From positions 496,001-560,000 of the forward strand of contig JAACJK010000002.1 in assembly GCA_013368325.1 (NCBI GenBank): DNA of 64,000 nt, read 5' to 3'. The notes under the pieces were generated by a model that saw only the letters and a program-made list of their open reading frames with translations, was not told the origin of the DNA and made no database searches. Shown piece by piece: positions 44,258-55,998 of this stretch. A program made the position numbers and the translations under genes. Numbering within the stretch: position 1 is the stretch's first letter; each line of letters opens with the position of its first letter. The stretch is from Ephemerocybe angulata. Lineage: Eukaryota; Basidiomycota; Agaricomycetes; Agaricales; Psathyrellaceae.

Positions 44258-45622
44258 TGGGAAGGAACTTATGGTCAAGGGGAGAGGTGGCCCGGGAGTC
44301 GAATGCCATCGGTTGGATATCACCAATTATAGCAGCAATGACCAATCCTCCGAGTGACCCAAACACTGGAAAGGGTTGGTGACGTTGGCATTGGCACCTC
44401 CACTTGACATATGGCAGTGCATGCATGGCCAGGGTTTGGGGAGGGAGTGGTAACCGCATTTGTTCATCTCTGCTGGTGTCTTCGAAAGCGAAAGGGTTCA
44501 AGCTCCGGCCGAGCTGGAAAGAAATATTCATGAACACCTGGTGCAAAAGGGAAAGGCCTCTTCCACTAGTAACACGAATCGCTCCACCAGGCTCGGAAGG
44601 GAAACGGAGTTCGACGTGGTGCATGCAGAAATCATTCAAAGGAACGTTCAGTGCAGCAGGCAAGGCTTATCTTGAAGCCACTATTGATATCGAAGGATAA
44701 CGTAATGGACTGTTTCCTTGTTCTTGCTGCGAACATCCTAATTTCTCTGAGGTTGAAGCTTGAGTGCGAGAGCTTAAAAGTATGATGGTCAGCCTGTGGT
44801 TGAATACTCGTGAAGGATACAGGAAGTATACCTTGCGAATGTACTCCTTGGAGAAATTGACCATCGGTCGTGTGTGTGCCGTCTGGGGAGTGTCACGAGA
44901 GGACGTCGTGCTCACGAAGGGTTCATGTGCTACAGTCATTGGACTGACTCTCAGGCACCAGGACGAACACAGGTACCACGTTTCATTGAGGGTGTACATA
45001 ATTCGTTTACATAGCGAGTTGGGGCTACGATTTGAGTATCGAATGAAGGTTGGGAACACCGGAGTCTTGAGCTGTAGTTGCGATCATACTAGCAAGTGGT
45101 TAATCTAGACGGGCGTGGAACTTGAGTAGATTTCGTGACGCACCGGGCAAGCTCGAGAGCGTCAGATTTACTCGAGGTCTCTCATCTAGCACCGTTATAA
45201 CATCCCTAAAATACACCAGCTCTGGGCCGTTCCCTTTCTTTCAACGGGTGTTAAAGGCTTGAAAGGTTCTGGAACAACTAGCCTCGAGAAGGAGAATGTG
45301 GGCGTTCTGCGCGGCGCGATGTTATGGTCTTGGGCCTTGCAGGCGGGAACGATGAGAATGGGCACTATCGGGCGATATTATAACACGTGGTAAAACAAAG
45401 GGAAAGATAGGCACATACTGAACGTTACCCCGGCGCCTCTCCGTCCCTGCACATCAACTTGCACTATGTAAAAACCCTCAAGTTTTTCAAGCGCAAGGTA
45501 CCCGTCATAGAAGGGTGGTAAGCTGAAGACGAAAGAGTTTAGAGAGATTAGCAGGGAATGAAAAAGGACTTTGGAACAACACGCCGGCAGAAAGACAAAA
45601 CAATAGAGTGCACCCCTACTTA
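44258..45622. other. No gene recognised
   Basis: The 5' flank of the TET/JBP gene. A minus-strand frame at 44172..44663 is protein-like (VELRFPSEPGGAIRVTSGRG) and might contain an additional 5' exon, but no splice link to 44257 could be fixed. From 44700 to 45600 I see only short frames. Confidence 0.4.
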
Positions 45623-45625
45623 CGC

Positions 45626-46400
45626 TTAGAAGTCCTGCCCATGGTTATACACTGCTTTCTCCAACCTGGGGGGTTGCATCCCCCTACCCGGTTGGCCGAC
45701 GGCTATGAGCTGATTCGGAGCAGGCGACTCGTTGTCAAATCTGCTGCAGCTGTCTTGAAACTTGACGAACAAGAGCAAGCCTTCCTGCAGGTGCTCGGAC
45801 ATATCTGGGAGAGTGATTAAGTGAGATTGCCCTGACAGGCGAAGGGGACAGGGGTCGAACGCACGCTTGGTATTGTGTTTTATCATCTCGGTGACCTTGA
45901 TGTACGAGGGTTATTACCTGAAAAACAGTGATAGAACGTGGCGCTGAACTCGAGCTTTCCATTTGCATCTTGATTAACAGCCTCGTAAGACAGATAAACC
46001 GGGTTTTTGCGTCTTCGTGCGGCAGGGCGAGTGCGAGGGCTCGCAGTCGTTGACGTGGAAGTCACCGAAGAAATAGATGGAGTTGATAATGCAGATCTCA
46101 AGGGCGAGGAGACAGCGGACTGCGAGGGGAGGGGAGTTGCGGGCGTACGGCCCAGAGTTCAAACCGCTCCTTCTTCGTCGGTTGATGGGCCGGGCGGGTA
46201 AGGAGAATGTCAGGCAACTAAGGATAGGTTAGGAATCTATTCATCGGTAGAATTAGGCAAACAAAAGGAAAACGCACCTCACACCTCAGGGTTGTCGATC
46301 TCCATCCGGACCCCGCCCATCGGGGTCTTGTCTTTCAAGGCTTGGAGCCAGTTAAAGAGGAGATTGGCCTTGGGAGAGGCGGAGGCTGAGTTGGACTTCG
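45626..46400 (-). pseudogene. BED/hAT-like zinc-finger protein relic
   Basis: Minus-strand blocks read SPKANLLFNWLQALKDKTP (about 46270..46400), then a Ser/Thr-rich linker and KNPVYLSYEAVNQDANGKLE with FYHCFSGNN (about 45945..46160), then KVTEMIKHNTKRAFDP and LITLPDMSEHLQEGLLLF to a stop at 45626. The YEAV...HC...G pattern resembles the BED-like zinc-finger heads of hAT-derived proteins common in these fungi. A frameshift separates GNNPRTS from KVTEMIKHNT, and no transposase core follows. I treat it as a degenerate relic. Confidence 0.35.
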
Positions 46401-47722
46401 AAAGGCTAGAGTTGGAAACGAAGGTTAGCCTTCTGCGACCGTATATGAGTAGCAAGGCAGCGCACAGCAGGCCATGTTCGACTCGATAAACTCTTGAGTT
46501 GTTTCCGAATGCGCCGTGACCGGAGCGCGTCGAGTTCGAGAGTCGAAAGACTGAACAAGCTGGTCAGTAACCCAAAAGAAGTGGAGGGATAGAGAACTTG
46601 CGAACTTGCGAATCTGCAAACAGTGGTGGGGCCTACAGCAAGGTGTTTCAGCACGTCCAGCGAGACGAGGTGCCGAGTGTGGGATATGCAGCGTCGTTGA
46701 ACATAAGTTCGAGGTGGTGAAGGCGATGTAGATTTGAGCTTCGTTTGACACTAGCCGGAAGTGCAGAGCCCCGTTATGACAGAGGAGCCTTGTGTGTTAT
46801 TTGAAGCGAGTAGAGGTGGGAACGCCGAAGTTGAAGGTGGGGGGTGCCAGGCAATGCAAGCGGGAGGTGAGCGAGGGTATCCCGTTGAGCATTGTTCAAT
46901 GTTACAAGACGGAAGCCAGAAGGGAGTCGGTGCCGGGGGTGGCGCTTGACGTCGTTGGATAGAGCTTCCTCTAATATTACCAGATATATCCGATCAGATC
47001 CCAACACGCTGGCGAATTGACTGCGTGCTGTTGAGCGAAGGAGTCTGGGTAGGAGGCGGTGGACTGGCTCGAGCGAACGCTGGAATGGCGTCAAGGGCGG
47101 CGGGAGGGAAACCGTTCTCGGCGAGCCATTCCGAGGCTATGACCCAGCAAATGAACTGGTTGCACGTACTACACTACGCGTCGGGTTCAGTTATCGTCAG
47201 TACCGACGCGAAGATACCGAACATACCGAACGAAACCATTTCCCGCTGTTCGACGTATTCGTGCAGACAATCGCGCTGGGCGTGAACGCCGTGCAGTAAG
47301 GACAGTGGACGGGCCTGGCCATGGCGGCCTTAATAGCGACCCAGGAGTGGTCCATTATAGGGCGTGGGGCGGGGCACAGGGGTGGGGAGCCGCGAGGGAG
47401 GACGTGGTTGAGAACTGAAGGGCGCGTCGAAATTGGTGCATCTGTTTGGCTGCGGCCCCTCAAAATTGCCACACGTGAGGGATTCCCGCGTTACAGATCC
47501 CAGGAGTCTGGGCGATTTGTTCTGTGATCGATATGATAAGATAACATATCTGAGACAACGGTACAGTATGGAATCTTTATGTCTAGGCCCGGGGTTGCAG
47601 GATGGACAGCTACAATCCCTCTTCGTCGTTCGAGTCCAGTTATTCACACTGGGGAAGAAGTTCAACGAAGGGGCCAATGTGCGTGAACCAGCACTAACAC
47701 CGATCAGGATAGCAGCTCCGCC
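46401..47722. other. No gene recognised
   Basis: Overlapping short frames on both strands without family signatures or coherent splice structure. Confidence 0.45.
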
Positions 47723-48558
47723 TTATCCAGCGAAACTGGTAACAGTAAGACTAATCCAGGTGGCAATCGAATCCACCGCTTTACGAACGAAGGCCCGAAG
47801 GACAACTTCCCTATCAAGGAGTCCCAAAAGGAAAATCCGAAGGCGTTCAAAAGATAAGAATAGGAAAGGTATAACGTCTAACGAATTGTGTAAGTTCGTT
47901 TGAAAGTGATGACTCCTACAAGGTGTAACTCACCATAATAAGCCAAGATTACCCACAACCCGAACGCGCCAAGCACACCACTGGCAACCAACAAAGTCGA
48001 TAGCCTGATCCAACGAGAAAGGGCCGAAGTGGGATCGGCATGCCCATCGCTGTCATCGTTGGGGACTGCCTGGTCGATGATTGCGGCCGGATGTTCGGTG
48101 GCGGAGATCACGTCGGCACCTCCTACATTGCTGGAAGGGCCAAAAGACCGGGTGGGGGTGGCAGCGCCATCATCTGCATCTGCATTCCCCAAACTGGTGA
48201 TGATGGGGCTGAAGGCCTCGAAGCTGGCCTCATCTTCGCTAAAAGCGAGGATGACCTCGCCATCGTTGACAGGCGAATCTTGAAAGGCCATAAAGTATCC
48301 AATATCACCAACTGGGATCATATATAGCTGATCAATCCGCTCAAACTTGATTAGAGCGAGTCGTATTTGAGGTGAGTCTCCGATATAGGCCTCGAGATCG
48401 AAGCGCTGGACGTCCTCGACCATATCCTCAGTAGAGACAACGTTAACACGTCTGGAGGAGGCGGGCTGGGGTCCGATAATTAAGCTGGCTGACCGAATGT
48501 CTTCATCTGTGCCAAGTGTCCGGGTCTGATCATCGTTGGGCTTGCGTTTGACAGGCAT
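47723..48558 (-). CDS. Membrane-anchored protein of unknown function, copy 1
   Basis: Two exons, 47934..48558 and 47723..47877, separated by a 56-bp intron with donor GTGAGT; 259 residues from the ATG at 48558. The soluble part contains FDLEAYIGDSPQIRLALIKF and VILAFSEDEASF, then an acidic, Pro/Ser-rich linker (AATPTRSFGPSSN). A strong transmembrane segment follows (LSTLLVASGVLGAFGLWVIL) across the exon junction, then a second hydrophobic, amphipathic part in exon 2 (IPFLFLSFERLRIFLLGLLD, REVVLRAFVRKAVDS). It is a paralogue of the gene at 49610..50468, with the same architecture and a last exon of the same length. No family is recognised. Confidence 0.65.
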
Positions 48559-49609
48559 GTTTGCAAACCCTCGGGGCGCGAAAGCATCCCTTCAAGAAAG
48601 TATTATTGCACTTGGTATATAATGATGATTATGATGCCTTACTTGACCGGCGTTTCATCCCTCTTATGGGGTCTAGAACTACCCTCAGTCTGCCGGGTAG
48701 TAAGCCCACGGGCGAGACCATCGAGGCTGGGGGTAACCAAGGTCTCCGTGTACATGTCGCGTGTCAGCAGGTTAAGGGCTGGGTCAGCCATGGCAACGGA
48801 GGTGCTGTGTATCAAGGATTTGGAAAAGTAGTGAGAAAGAGTTAAGCAGGTGCTAGGAGGAGGGTGACAAGGGGGTGTGTCCGGTTAAGAAATATGTATT
48901 TATTACCAGGCGGGCTCTTATACCTTTGTGCAATGATCACATAGCCGAATACTGAGTCAATTCAATTCTGCGGGAACAGCCTGAAGGTTCTGAGTCAGTC
49001 ACTGTGTACCCTTGCCAGTGGCCGACGCCGCTCCTGTGACTGACCACGACTCCAGCCTGAGTGGCAGAGTGCTGCGTCGCCAAGACAGATCCATTGCGCG
49101 TACGTCTTTTAGAGTGCCGCACTATGCTGCGCCTGCTGAGAGCGTGAAGTCTGGAGGATTATTTGCATTTCTCGAGGCCTGATTGAACTAGCAGATCTGG
49201 TCTCGGAACATATCCAACGAGAATAGTATGCCCCTCAGTGAGGTTTTCTCCCCTGGGAGTGGGAGATCGCCATGCGGTAAAGCGGAGTGTCGTACACTGG
49301 AGTACTTGTGGCACGAACTGACTTTAATTGTCCTCAAATAGCATTACACTTGGGGTGCAATGGGGTTACTTATCCAATAAAGAGCTCTGAGACAACTTGA
49401 ATAGCTGGGGTGCTCCCCATCGGTTTTCTACCTTGTCTGAACTCCCCGTCAAGACAGAACATCTCTACGCTAGTATACTTATTAAACTGCTGCTATTACA
49501 ACGAGATAAGCCAACAAAGGAGGAATCGAGGGAGCGGTCAAGTCCAACCCAGGCTTCTGACCAACACGCTTGAAGCCAGCAGTACCGACTCATGGCTGAC
49601 TGTTTCTAT
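48559..49609. other. Spacer between paralogues, no gene recognised
   Basis: Contains the promoter of copy 1 and the 3' flank of copy 2. Only short unrelated frames are present. Confidence 0.5.
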
Positions 49610-50468
49610 TCAAAGGTGGACGAAACGGTAGATAAAGGAAGCAGCGATGCGCATCGCTTTACGAACGGCAAAGTGGAAAGCCCAAAGAACAACCTCTCTA
49701 CCAAAGAATCCGATAATAAGGAGGCATATTCGCTCAATAGCTACATATAGGTTTGGGAGGAGGTCTAGGAAGACAGATGATTGAGAGGCAGCACCTCATG
49801 TATGCACTTATTTATGACTCACCATAAGCTAAGAGCATCCATAAGCCGAAGGCGCCCATCCAAGCAGCGACAACCAGCAGCGTCGTGAGCCTGATGCAGC
49901 TGAGAACGAGCGTGGTGTGACTGATTCGGACATTGTTGAGCCTGTGAATACTGGCGCGAGCTTCCATAGGGACATCTAGGTTCAAGTTGTTCTCGTCTTC
50001 AGGGTGGTGCACATTATGCACGTCGGCCCCTTCAACAGGAATACCGATGGCGTCGTCGTTGCTACAGGGGCTCAATGGGCGAGTAGGGGTGGCGGCCTCA
50101 ACTTCATCGTCGCTTGGATCCGTTATGGCAACGAAAGCGGTGAGGGCACTCATGCTGTCGTTGGTTTCGCTAAACAGGAAGATGACTTGTTGACTGTCGA
50201 TGAGCGAGACCCTAGCATCCGTGGTCCATCCAAGGTCGCCGAGCGTACGCAGATAATTGTATTGGTCGATAGAGAGAAGTGCAAGTCGAACGTTTGGCAA
50301 GTCTCTGACATAACCTTCGAGGTCGAAGCGCACATTATCGGGTTGGTTTGATGCGCTGACAGGGCCAGCGGAGCCTGTGGATCTGGACCTGGTGTTGGAC
50401 AACTCGACCCTTTCCAACTCGGGTGAGTTTACCATCATGACCACAGGCCAGTCAACAGGCTCCGTCAT
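49610..50468 (-). CDS. Membrane-anchored protein of unknown function, copy 2
   Basis: Two exons, 49823..50468 and 49610..49764, intron 58 bp with donor GTGAGT; 266 residues from the ATG at 50468 (MTEPVDWPVVMMVNSPELER). Blocks shared with copy 1: FDLEGYVRDLPNVRLALLSI, QQVIFLFSETNDS, EAATPTRPLSPCSN, a transmembrane segment LTTLLVVAAWMGAFGLWMLL, and exon 2 with GREVVLWAFHFAVRKAMRIA. Exon 2 is 155 bp in both copies. The upstream frame runs on without ATG to about 50726, and a second frame there (50465..50724) also looks coding, so an additional spliced N-terminal exon is possible. Function unknown; the pair arose by tandem duplication. Confidence 0.65.
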
Positions 50469-50736
50469 CACTGAGGCGAGGCTGGTCGGTGGGCGCAAGG
50501 CCGTGCATGATAATTGGGATCGTACCTGCAGTTGTCGAAGGCGTGGAAGTCTGCCTTTGTTGGATATGATCTGAAGTGACCTCCACCTTTCTGGTCTGTG
50601 TCCCAAGGCTGGAGATGGCTTGGCGGATGGAATCGTTTGTAACTTGAAGGACTCGTTTCGAACTAGGGGTTGGCTCTGGTTTGACGCTAGACGCCGCCTC
50701 TGGGCCAACTTGGCCACTAGCCACAATGGGTCTTGT

Positions 50737-50940
50737 TCAGGTTAGAAAATACAATTCTACGGCGAAGATTCCGATGACGAACTTTACAGGTAACTTTCCA
50801 AGGCCCTTCCTGCGTGATTGGCCACAGCTGATTGTACGGGAAAGTCCGTCGACCTTGAGCGTGGCGACGCTCAGATTTGGATTCGGGGTCTCCGCCTGTT
50901 TATCTCGGAGCACGAAATCGATGGACGGTGGGCTGGCCAT
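50737..50940 (-). CDS. Possible small membrane protein
   Basis: A 67-codon frame from the ATG at 50940 (MASPPSIDFVLRDKQAETPN) ends in a hydrophobic helix (KLPVKFVIGIFAVELYFLT) just before the stop. It lies directly upstream of membrane protein copy 2 and on the same strand, so it could be a tail-anchored small protein or a 5' exon remnant. No homologue is recognised. Confidence 0.25.
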   Translation of the reverse strand: MASPPSIDFVLRDKQAETPNPNLSVATLKVDGLSRTISCGQSRRKGLGKLPVKFVIGIFAVELYFLT

Positions 50941-51895
50941 CCTTTCTATATCGAGGTGGCTTGCAGTACGGGAGACGTGGATGGATGGTAAGGGCCTGTG
51001 CTTGGCGATAGACAAGGTGAGTTTGATGTAGTAGCTGGGGCGGTGGGACAAAAGGCTGAGCCCGTTGACTCATTTTTTGTCGACCCTTCATTCCAAGTAG
51101 ACGTTCCCGTCACAACGCTGGCTCGCTACCGAAGGGGTAGCACAAAGCCTGACAGTACACATTTGACGGCAGTCACTGTGCAGCCCAATCCGCGAGTTTT
51201 CGTCGCGGCACCGGCCACTCTGCGCTTTGGGTTGGATACTACTGCCGACTCGGAAACGTGTGCCAGTGTGAGTGTGTCTGCCGAGTCAGACCGGGCGTCA
51301 GTGGTGTATTTACACCCACCAAACGGCTCTTGGCAAGCCACCCGATGCCGAGCGCAGTGTTACCTCCCATATTCAAGTTTGTGCGGTTGGGTTCCCAGGA
51401 CGCGCCGGTTGAAGACTTATGGGCGTCATTGGGCGGTCGAGCATGGTATCACCTTAAAAGTTGGGAAATATCAGTATATAGTCGTTATAAACATATTAGA
51501 AGCTTACATGCCATGAGTGGGGTCCGATGTCGCGAGGTAATCCACTCAAAGAGGAGGGTAGTCGAAAAACGCATCGCGCGCGACGAAACACGCGATTGCA
51601 AGAAAACGAGCGCGAATATGGATAAATAAAAAGACATATTATTATAGCTGACCATGTAATGTATCGAAGTACCAAATATCTTTTGAAGACGAGGGTATAG
51701 AGAGGAGCGAGGTCGATTAGAAGAAACCCATGGTTTGGTAACAGTTTGGCCCAAGCCCCCAAGTTCTTGAAGGTTCGAGCTGAGCTCGAAAACGCCTCCC
51801 AAAAAGGCGCCTGTTTGGTTTAACCAAACATCGAAAGAGCACGAACCTAATCTGGCTTAACCTTTACTTCAAAGTCCCAGGGCATCGTCACACCA
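50941..51895. other. No gene recognised
   Basis: Short frames only; AT-rich from 51470 to 51860. Probably the promoter region of the small plus-strand gene that follows. Confidence 0.45.
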
Positions 51896-52241
51896 ATGAC
51901 CACCCCATTCCCATTCAAAGGTCATATAGACTCTGAACAAGTACGTCTGTCGCAGCACCAGCTACGTGTAACCAGAATGCTGAGAGCTTCAGGTGGAGAA
52001 TATCCGAGTCGAATCTGCCATAATCGCTCAACCTGGGAGCCTGAGCACAGGTACCGCGGCCATCATCAGCCCAGGTTTGAGCCTAGAAATATGGGCGATA
52101 GGGCGAAGGCCCGACGAAAGCACCGTAATCTTGGAGGAAGAGAGGGAGGCGAAAGTCGCAGCCTGGCTCGAGGTGCTACAGTGGGAGCTGAGCGCTCGCG
52201 AATCGAAGGAAATCAGCTTCAAGCCGGAGACGCTGGACTGA
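51896..52241 (+). CDS. Small hypothetical protein
   Basis: Two exons, 51896..51940 and 51993..52241, with a 52-bp intron (GTACGT...TTCAG) that joins MTTPFPFKGHIDSEQ to VENIRVESAIIAQPGSLSTG in frame; 97 residues, ending in SFKPETLD. The second exon has a mixed strand/helix pattern with an amphipathic Glu-rich helix (EEEREAKVAAWLEVLQWEL). The clean splice structure suggests a real gene, but I recognise no family. It is plus-strand, unlike all its neighbours. Confidence 0.45.
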
Positions 52242-52512
52242 GATAATGTCTCGACTCGTCAAGGCCTCACCGTTTTCGTCACCTTTTGTCTAGCGGTATC
52301 GCTCACAGTGTGTCTGTCAAGGAAATCTATGATGCATATCTTGTTGAGACACATACCACCTATCCACAGTTACAGATTGATCCATCCAACGTTGGGGCTG
52401 CATCGGAGGAGTGGGAGAGATATACAGTTCCATTTTCTACGGCATAATCTACGACATAAGTGAGGTACAATTGAGGTACAAGCAAGAGAGAGGGCGGTCG
52501 TCATCCAGGTGC

Positions 52513-52900
52513 TTAGAAAAAGCGTATCTTATGTTGTTGGGTGCGCTTAACAAACAGATGGTAGGCCGCCCTCTCGTTCTCCGCGACTTCCAACACGGCT
52601 TCGGGGTAGGCCCCTGCATGATACTCTGCATTTCCCCTGGTTGGTGTCAACATGAGTATTTGTGGCAAAGAAAAGAGTCACGAACCGTCCATGGTAGACG
52701 CCGGGACAATCTCCCTTGACTACAACCCACCATACGTCTTCTGGTGTCAACCTCCTGCCTGGTTGATAGTGAATCAGGTCCCAACCCATCAGGGTAACCG
52801 GTGGGTTGAGTTTTAGTTCCACGGTGCACCAATTGCACGTACAGCCGTTGGGACTCGGGGATGGAGTGCGAGGAATTGGTAAGGGCATGCGTTCAGGCAT
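52513..52900 (-). CDS. RNase H1 N-terminal (viroplasmin)-like protein
   Basis: Two exons, 52686..52900 and 52513..52636, intron 49 bp; phases close, 112 residues from the ATG at 52900 (the frame also extends upstream). After a Pro-rich head and a CTCNWC motif it reads DVWWVVVKGDCPGVYHGRGN, then AYPEAVLEVAENERAAYHLF. The strand-strand-helix pattern of YVV.G..PGVY...AE.AY fits the small RNase H1 N-terminal/viroplasmin-like fold that binds RNA:DNA or double-stranded RNA. No RNase H catalytic domain follows, so it is a stand-alone domain. Confidence 0.5.
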
Positions 52901-53383
52901 TGCCCAGCCCTCCCAATTACCCCGTTGGGAGGTCCGCGGTGCTATGGGTTGTGCAGTGCCGCCCAAGGGGGGAGGCGGCCTATCCCTTCGATTTGGGAAA
53001 GTGGTGGGACTGGCAACGCGGGATGTCTGTGCATTGGCAGGATGTCCGGCGGGGTGCGATGGTCCTTTCTGCTTTTGGTCAGTGTGTAAGACCCTACAGG
53101 TTGTTAGTTAATCTGAGTGGTAGGTAGTGCCTCAGACTGATTGATACTGACGAGGAGTTTTGAAATCCACCATTGCCACCACCTCTGTGCTGCGTGCTGA
53201 CTCTGTTGGTATCTATTCTTCTAATGACAGAGAAAGGGTGATATTTGAGTAGACTTCATTCAATACGGTAAAACCAGGGACTTACAACGGGGTGAGAACG
53301 GAGGCTTGAACGGAAGCCTGCGCAGGCTGCGCCCTGGATGTCCCAATAAATATCATATGGGGACAGCATATTTGAAGTACAGC

Positions 53384-54019
53384 TTACCTGCCAGGGGAAG
53401 GCACAGATCTAGGCCAGGAGCGTATGCGACTTGGGTAAATATGAAGGAAGTCAGACAGACTCATAGAGTTCTCTCGATAAGCTCGGGCTTTCTGATCTGC
53501 CTGGTCTCCGACGATAAAACCCCCCTCGAATGGAATGCCGATCTTGAGGCCTTCAGTGCCATGTCGGCGAGCTGAGCCCCATTGGCCTCGCACAACGGCC
53601 TCATCCCAGGCAATCTTCGCCGCCTCGAGGCTGTGATACCCCTGCAGAGAGGAGCTCGAATACTCATTCGTCAACCAATGGGCGACGTTCCTGTGGCAAA
53701 GTGAGTTGAAGGAAGGAATGGATAATAGCGGTGCTCACCAAGATGGGGTAACACCCATAAGGCGACCGGAGAAGACGACATACGCCTCATAGCGCCTCCC
53801 CCCGACGGCTGGTAAATTAGAGAAGCTACTTTGCAACTCTGGCCCGTCTGGGAGGACGGATACGCTGTCCAGGGTGCCAACAGTAGGCATCGCAGCTGGC
53901 TGAGATTGGTCCTGCCGAGAAGGATCTTCTTCGACGTTACCTATGTGTTATGCTTAAGCGTTTGCTATAGGTAAGAAGCGTGACTCACTGAGCGGATAAG
54001 CGGCATTTCTTTTGGACAT
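53384..54019 (-). CDS. RNase H1 N-terminal-like protein, second copy
   Basis: Three exons, 53989..54019, 53739..53940 and 53384..53690, introns 48 bp each; phases close, 179 residues from the ATG at 54019. After a disordered head, GRRYEAYVVFSGRLMGVTPS leads into NVAHWLTNEYSSSSLQGYHS and LEAAKIAWDEAVVRGQWG. This is the Y.V..G...GV...W......V.G....Y.S...A..A pattern of the RNase H1 N-terminal fold. The frame stops at a TAA that lies inside a perfect donor (CAG|GTAAGC), so a further exon may exist downstream. It lies about 0.5 kb from the similar gene at 52513..52900 and on the same strand. Confidence 0.55.
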
Positions 54020-54648
54020 AGCAGCTATGTCTCTCGGGAAAGGGGGAAAGTTGTCCGGAATATAGTGACACCAGCCTCAGGCTTGGAGTATCCTAGGCTT
54101 ATATATGCGGACTGCAGTCATGTCAGTGATGCGGCTGCGAAGGGGAGTCAACGACCGAGGTGCCACATGAAGTGGTGGTTCCTGTTGGCTTCACCAAGTC
54201 GAATTCCAGCTGGCCAAACCAAGGCCAAACCGTGCTACGTGCCGACCAACGCCCTATCCTGAGGTTTGACCCCACTCCAACACGTACCGTAGTCTGACCT
54301 ATCCCGAATTGAGAGCACCCTCAATACACGCTGGTACGTTGAATTGAGCGCCATATGCGCTTGGTCTTCACGAAGTTTACGCTCAGCACACAGAGGCCTT
54401 GAGTCCTGTAGCGGTGAGGGCGGTGATGACAACGGCCAGAGCATGGCAGTAGTCTTGGGAGTCAGTGTTGAAGGGTACTATTAAAGTAAACGAAGCGGAG
54501 CAAAACTCTGATCAGCCGACGCATGCTTGAAGAGTGTCCCAATTTGGACTGCAGTGTAAGCCTGAGCTGTTGCAAACTCGAATTCTCTAAATGTTTACAA
54601 ATATCCTAGCTCTGGAAGATAGCATGTGGGGACCGAGAGAAGATAGTC

Positions 54649-55538
54649 CTAGTACTCCTGGCGCCAACTATTTTCCTCGAAGTCAAAGATAGCAGTCGCA
54701 TCGATATCCTCAACCTCCTCCTGCTGGCTGGCCTCCTCCAAAATAAATGTGCCCTGCGACTCTGCAATGTCGTCCTCGACCTCCTCAAGCTCAGATGTGT
54801 GCGCATCTTCAGAAGAGATTCGGTTGCAATCTTCATTCTCTTGATGCCAAGTCTTGGGGGTCTCCTCTGGCACAGAACTACTGCCTATAATGACGGTCAG
54901 TATGCGAACTATCATGCAACTTATGGCCCCTTCGACTTCGAAGGGGCCAATAGGACTGCATTATGTAGTTGGTTGCGTACCGGCTGAAGTAAAGGCTCCG
55001 AGAATTCTTCCTTCTGTATATGCAGTTTCCTGGAGCTCGACCGCCCGGATGTACCTGCGCTTTTTGCTCGGACGAGTCCCTTCCCGCTTGTGCGGAGTGG
55101 TATTCAGGGCTACAAGGGAGACCTTCATGTCTGACACAAATTTCTGGACGGCTGCATGAGTGGCGTTTAACTGGCTCTCAAGGCTTTCAAAGCGATCTTG
55201 GATTGACAACCTATAAGATTCTGAGCTATCTGGACAACCCTATTTTATATTTAAAGCATACCTTTGAGCCGCAGACTTCCTCTCGAACCCCTCGAATTTC
55301 TCTTCCAAGAGAGATACCTTCATCTGAAGTGAATCCAACCTCGTTTGCAGGTCTTTGTCGGCAGAGTTTAACGAAAGAGCCTGACGGTGGTTCTCGTATC
55401 TCAGACTGTTGAGGCATTCGTGTTCTACAGCTAATTGTTGGAAATCGCTCGTAAGGGATAGGGAATGCTCTCACCGCTCTGATGGCCCCTTGGCTCAGCG
55501 ATACCGCCGACACTACCAGCTACCCTGAGGGAGTCCAT
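54649..55538 (-). CDS. Coiled-coil protein, unknown function
   Basis: Four exons, 55475..55538, 55262..55430, 54981..55210 and 54649..54884, with introns of 44, 51 and 96 bp; all phases close, 232 residues. Residues 35-105 form a heptad-rich coiled coil (LQTRLDSLQMKVSLLEEKFE, then FESLESQLNATHAAVQKFVS). A basic nuclear-signal-like KREGTRPSKKRRYIR follows, then a strongly acidic C-terminus (ELEEVEDDIAE, EEASQQEEVEDIDATAIFDF). The domain order suggests a nuclear scaffold or DNA-associated protein, which is inference only. The gene appears intact. Confidence 0.6.
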
Positions 55539-55998
55539 ACGTATGGTAGATTTAAGCTTTGAACTTATTGCGGCCTGGAAAGGGGCTCAGCACACAGATG
55601 CTGCTGCACTTGCAGCGCTGTTGGTACTTATAGCCTTACTACCGTGACGCAGCTTAACTCAAAACTTGTGGACTTGACTTGGGCTGCTTCATTCGGTGCC
55701 TCGGCCGTGCCAGGGTGCTGTGGACTGCTAGACAAATTAGAACGAGGTCCTGACTCGAAAACGTCGGTTGAAAATGTCTGAGTGACTCACCGAAAAAGTG
55801 GGACGACTGAGTTTACATAAGTTCGAGGCATAAATGAGAAGGGTAGAAAGAAATTAAACTCAGATGGCGCAAGGGGCTGGAAAGAGCCCAACGCGAGCTC
55901 ATAGGTTGGCCCGGGCCCAACCTGTCCATGACGGAAGCAGGTGAGAAACAGACAAGGTTAGAGTATTACTTGTGAGATCGAAGTCAGTACACCATCGT

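Noticed and set aside
34500..45100. Terminal inverted repeats for the Plavaka element
   Set aside because: I compared the flanks by eye and found no convincing inverted match; left as an open computation rather than claimed.
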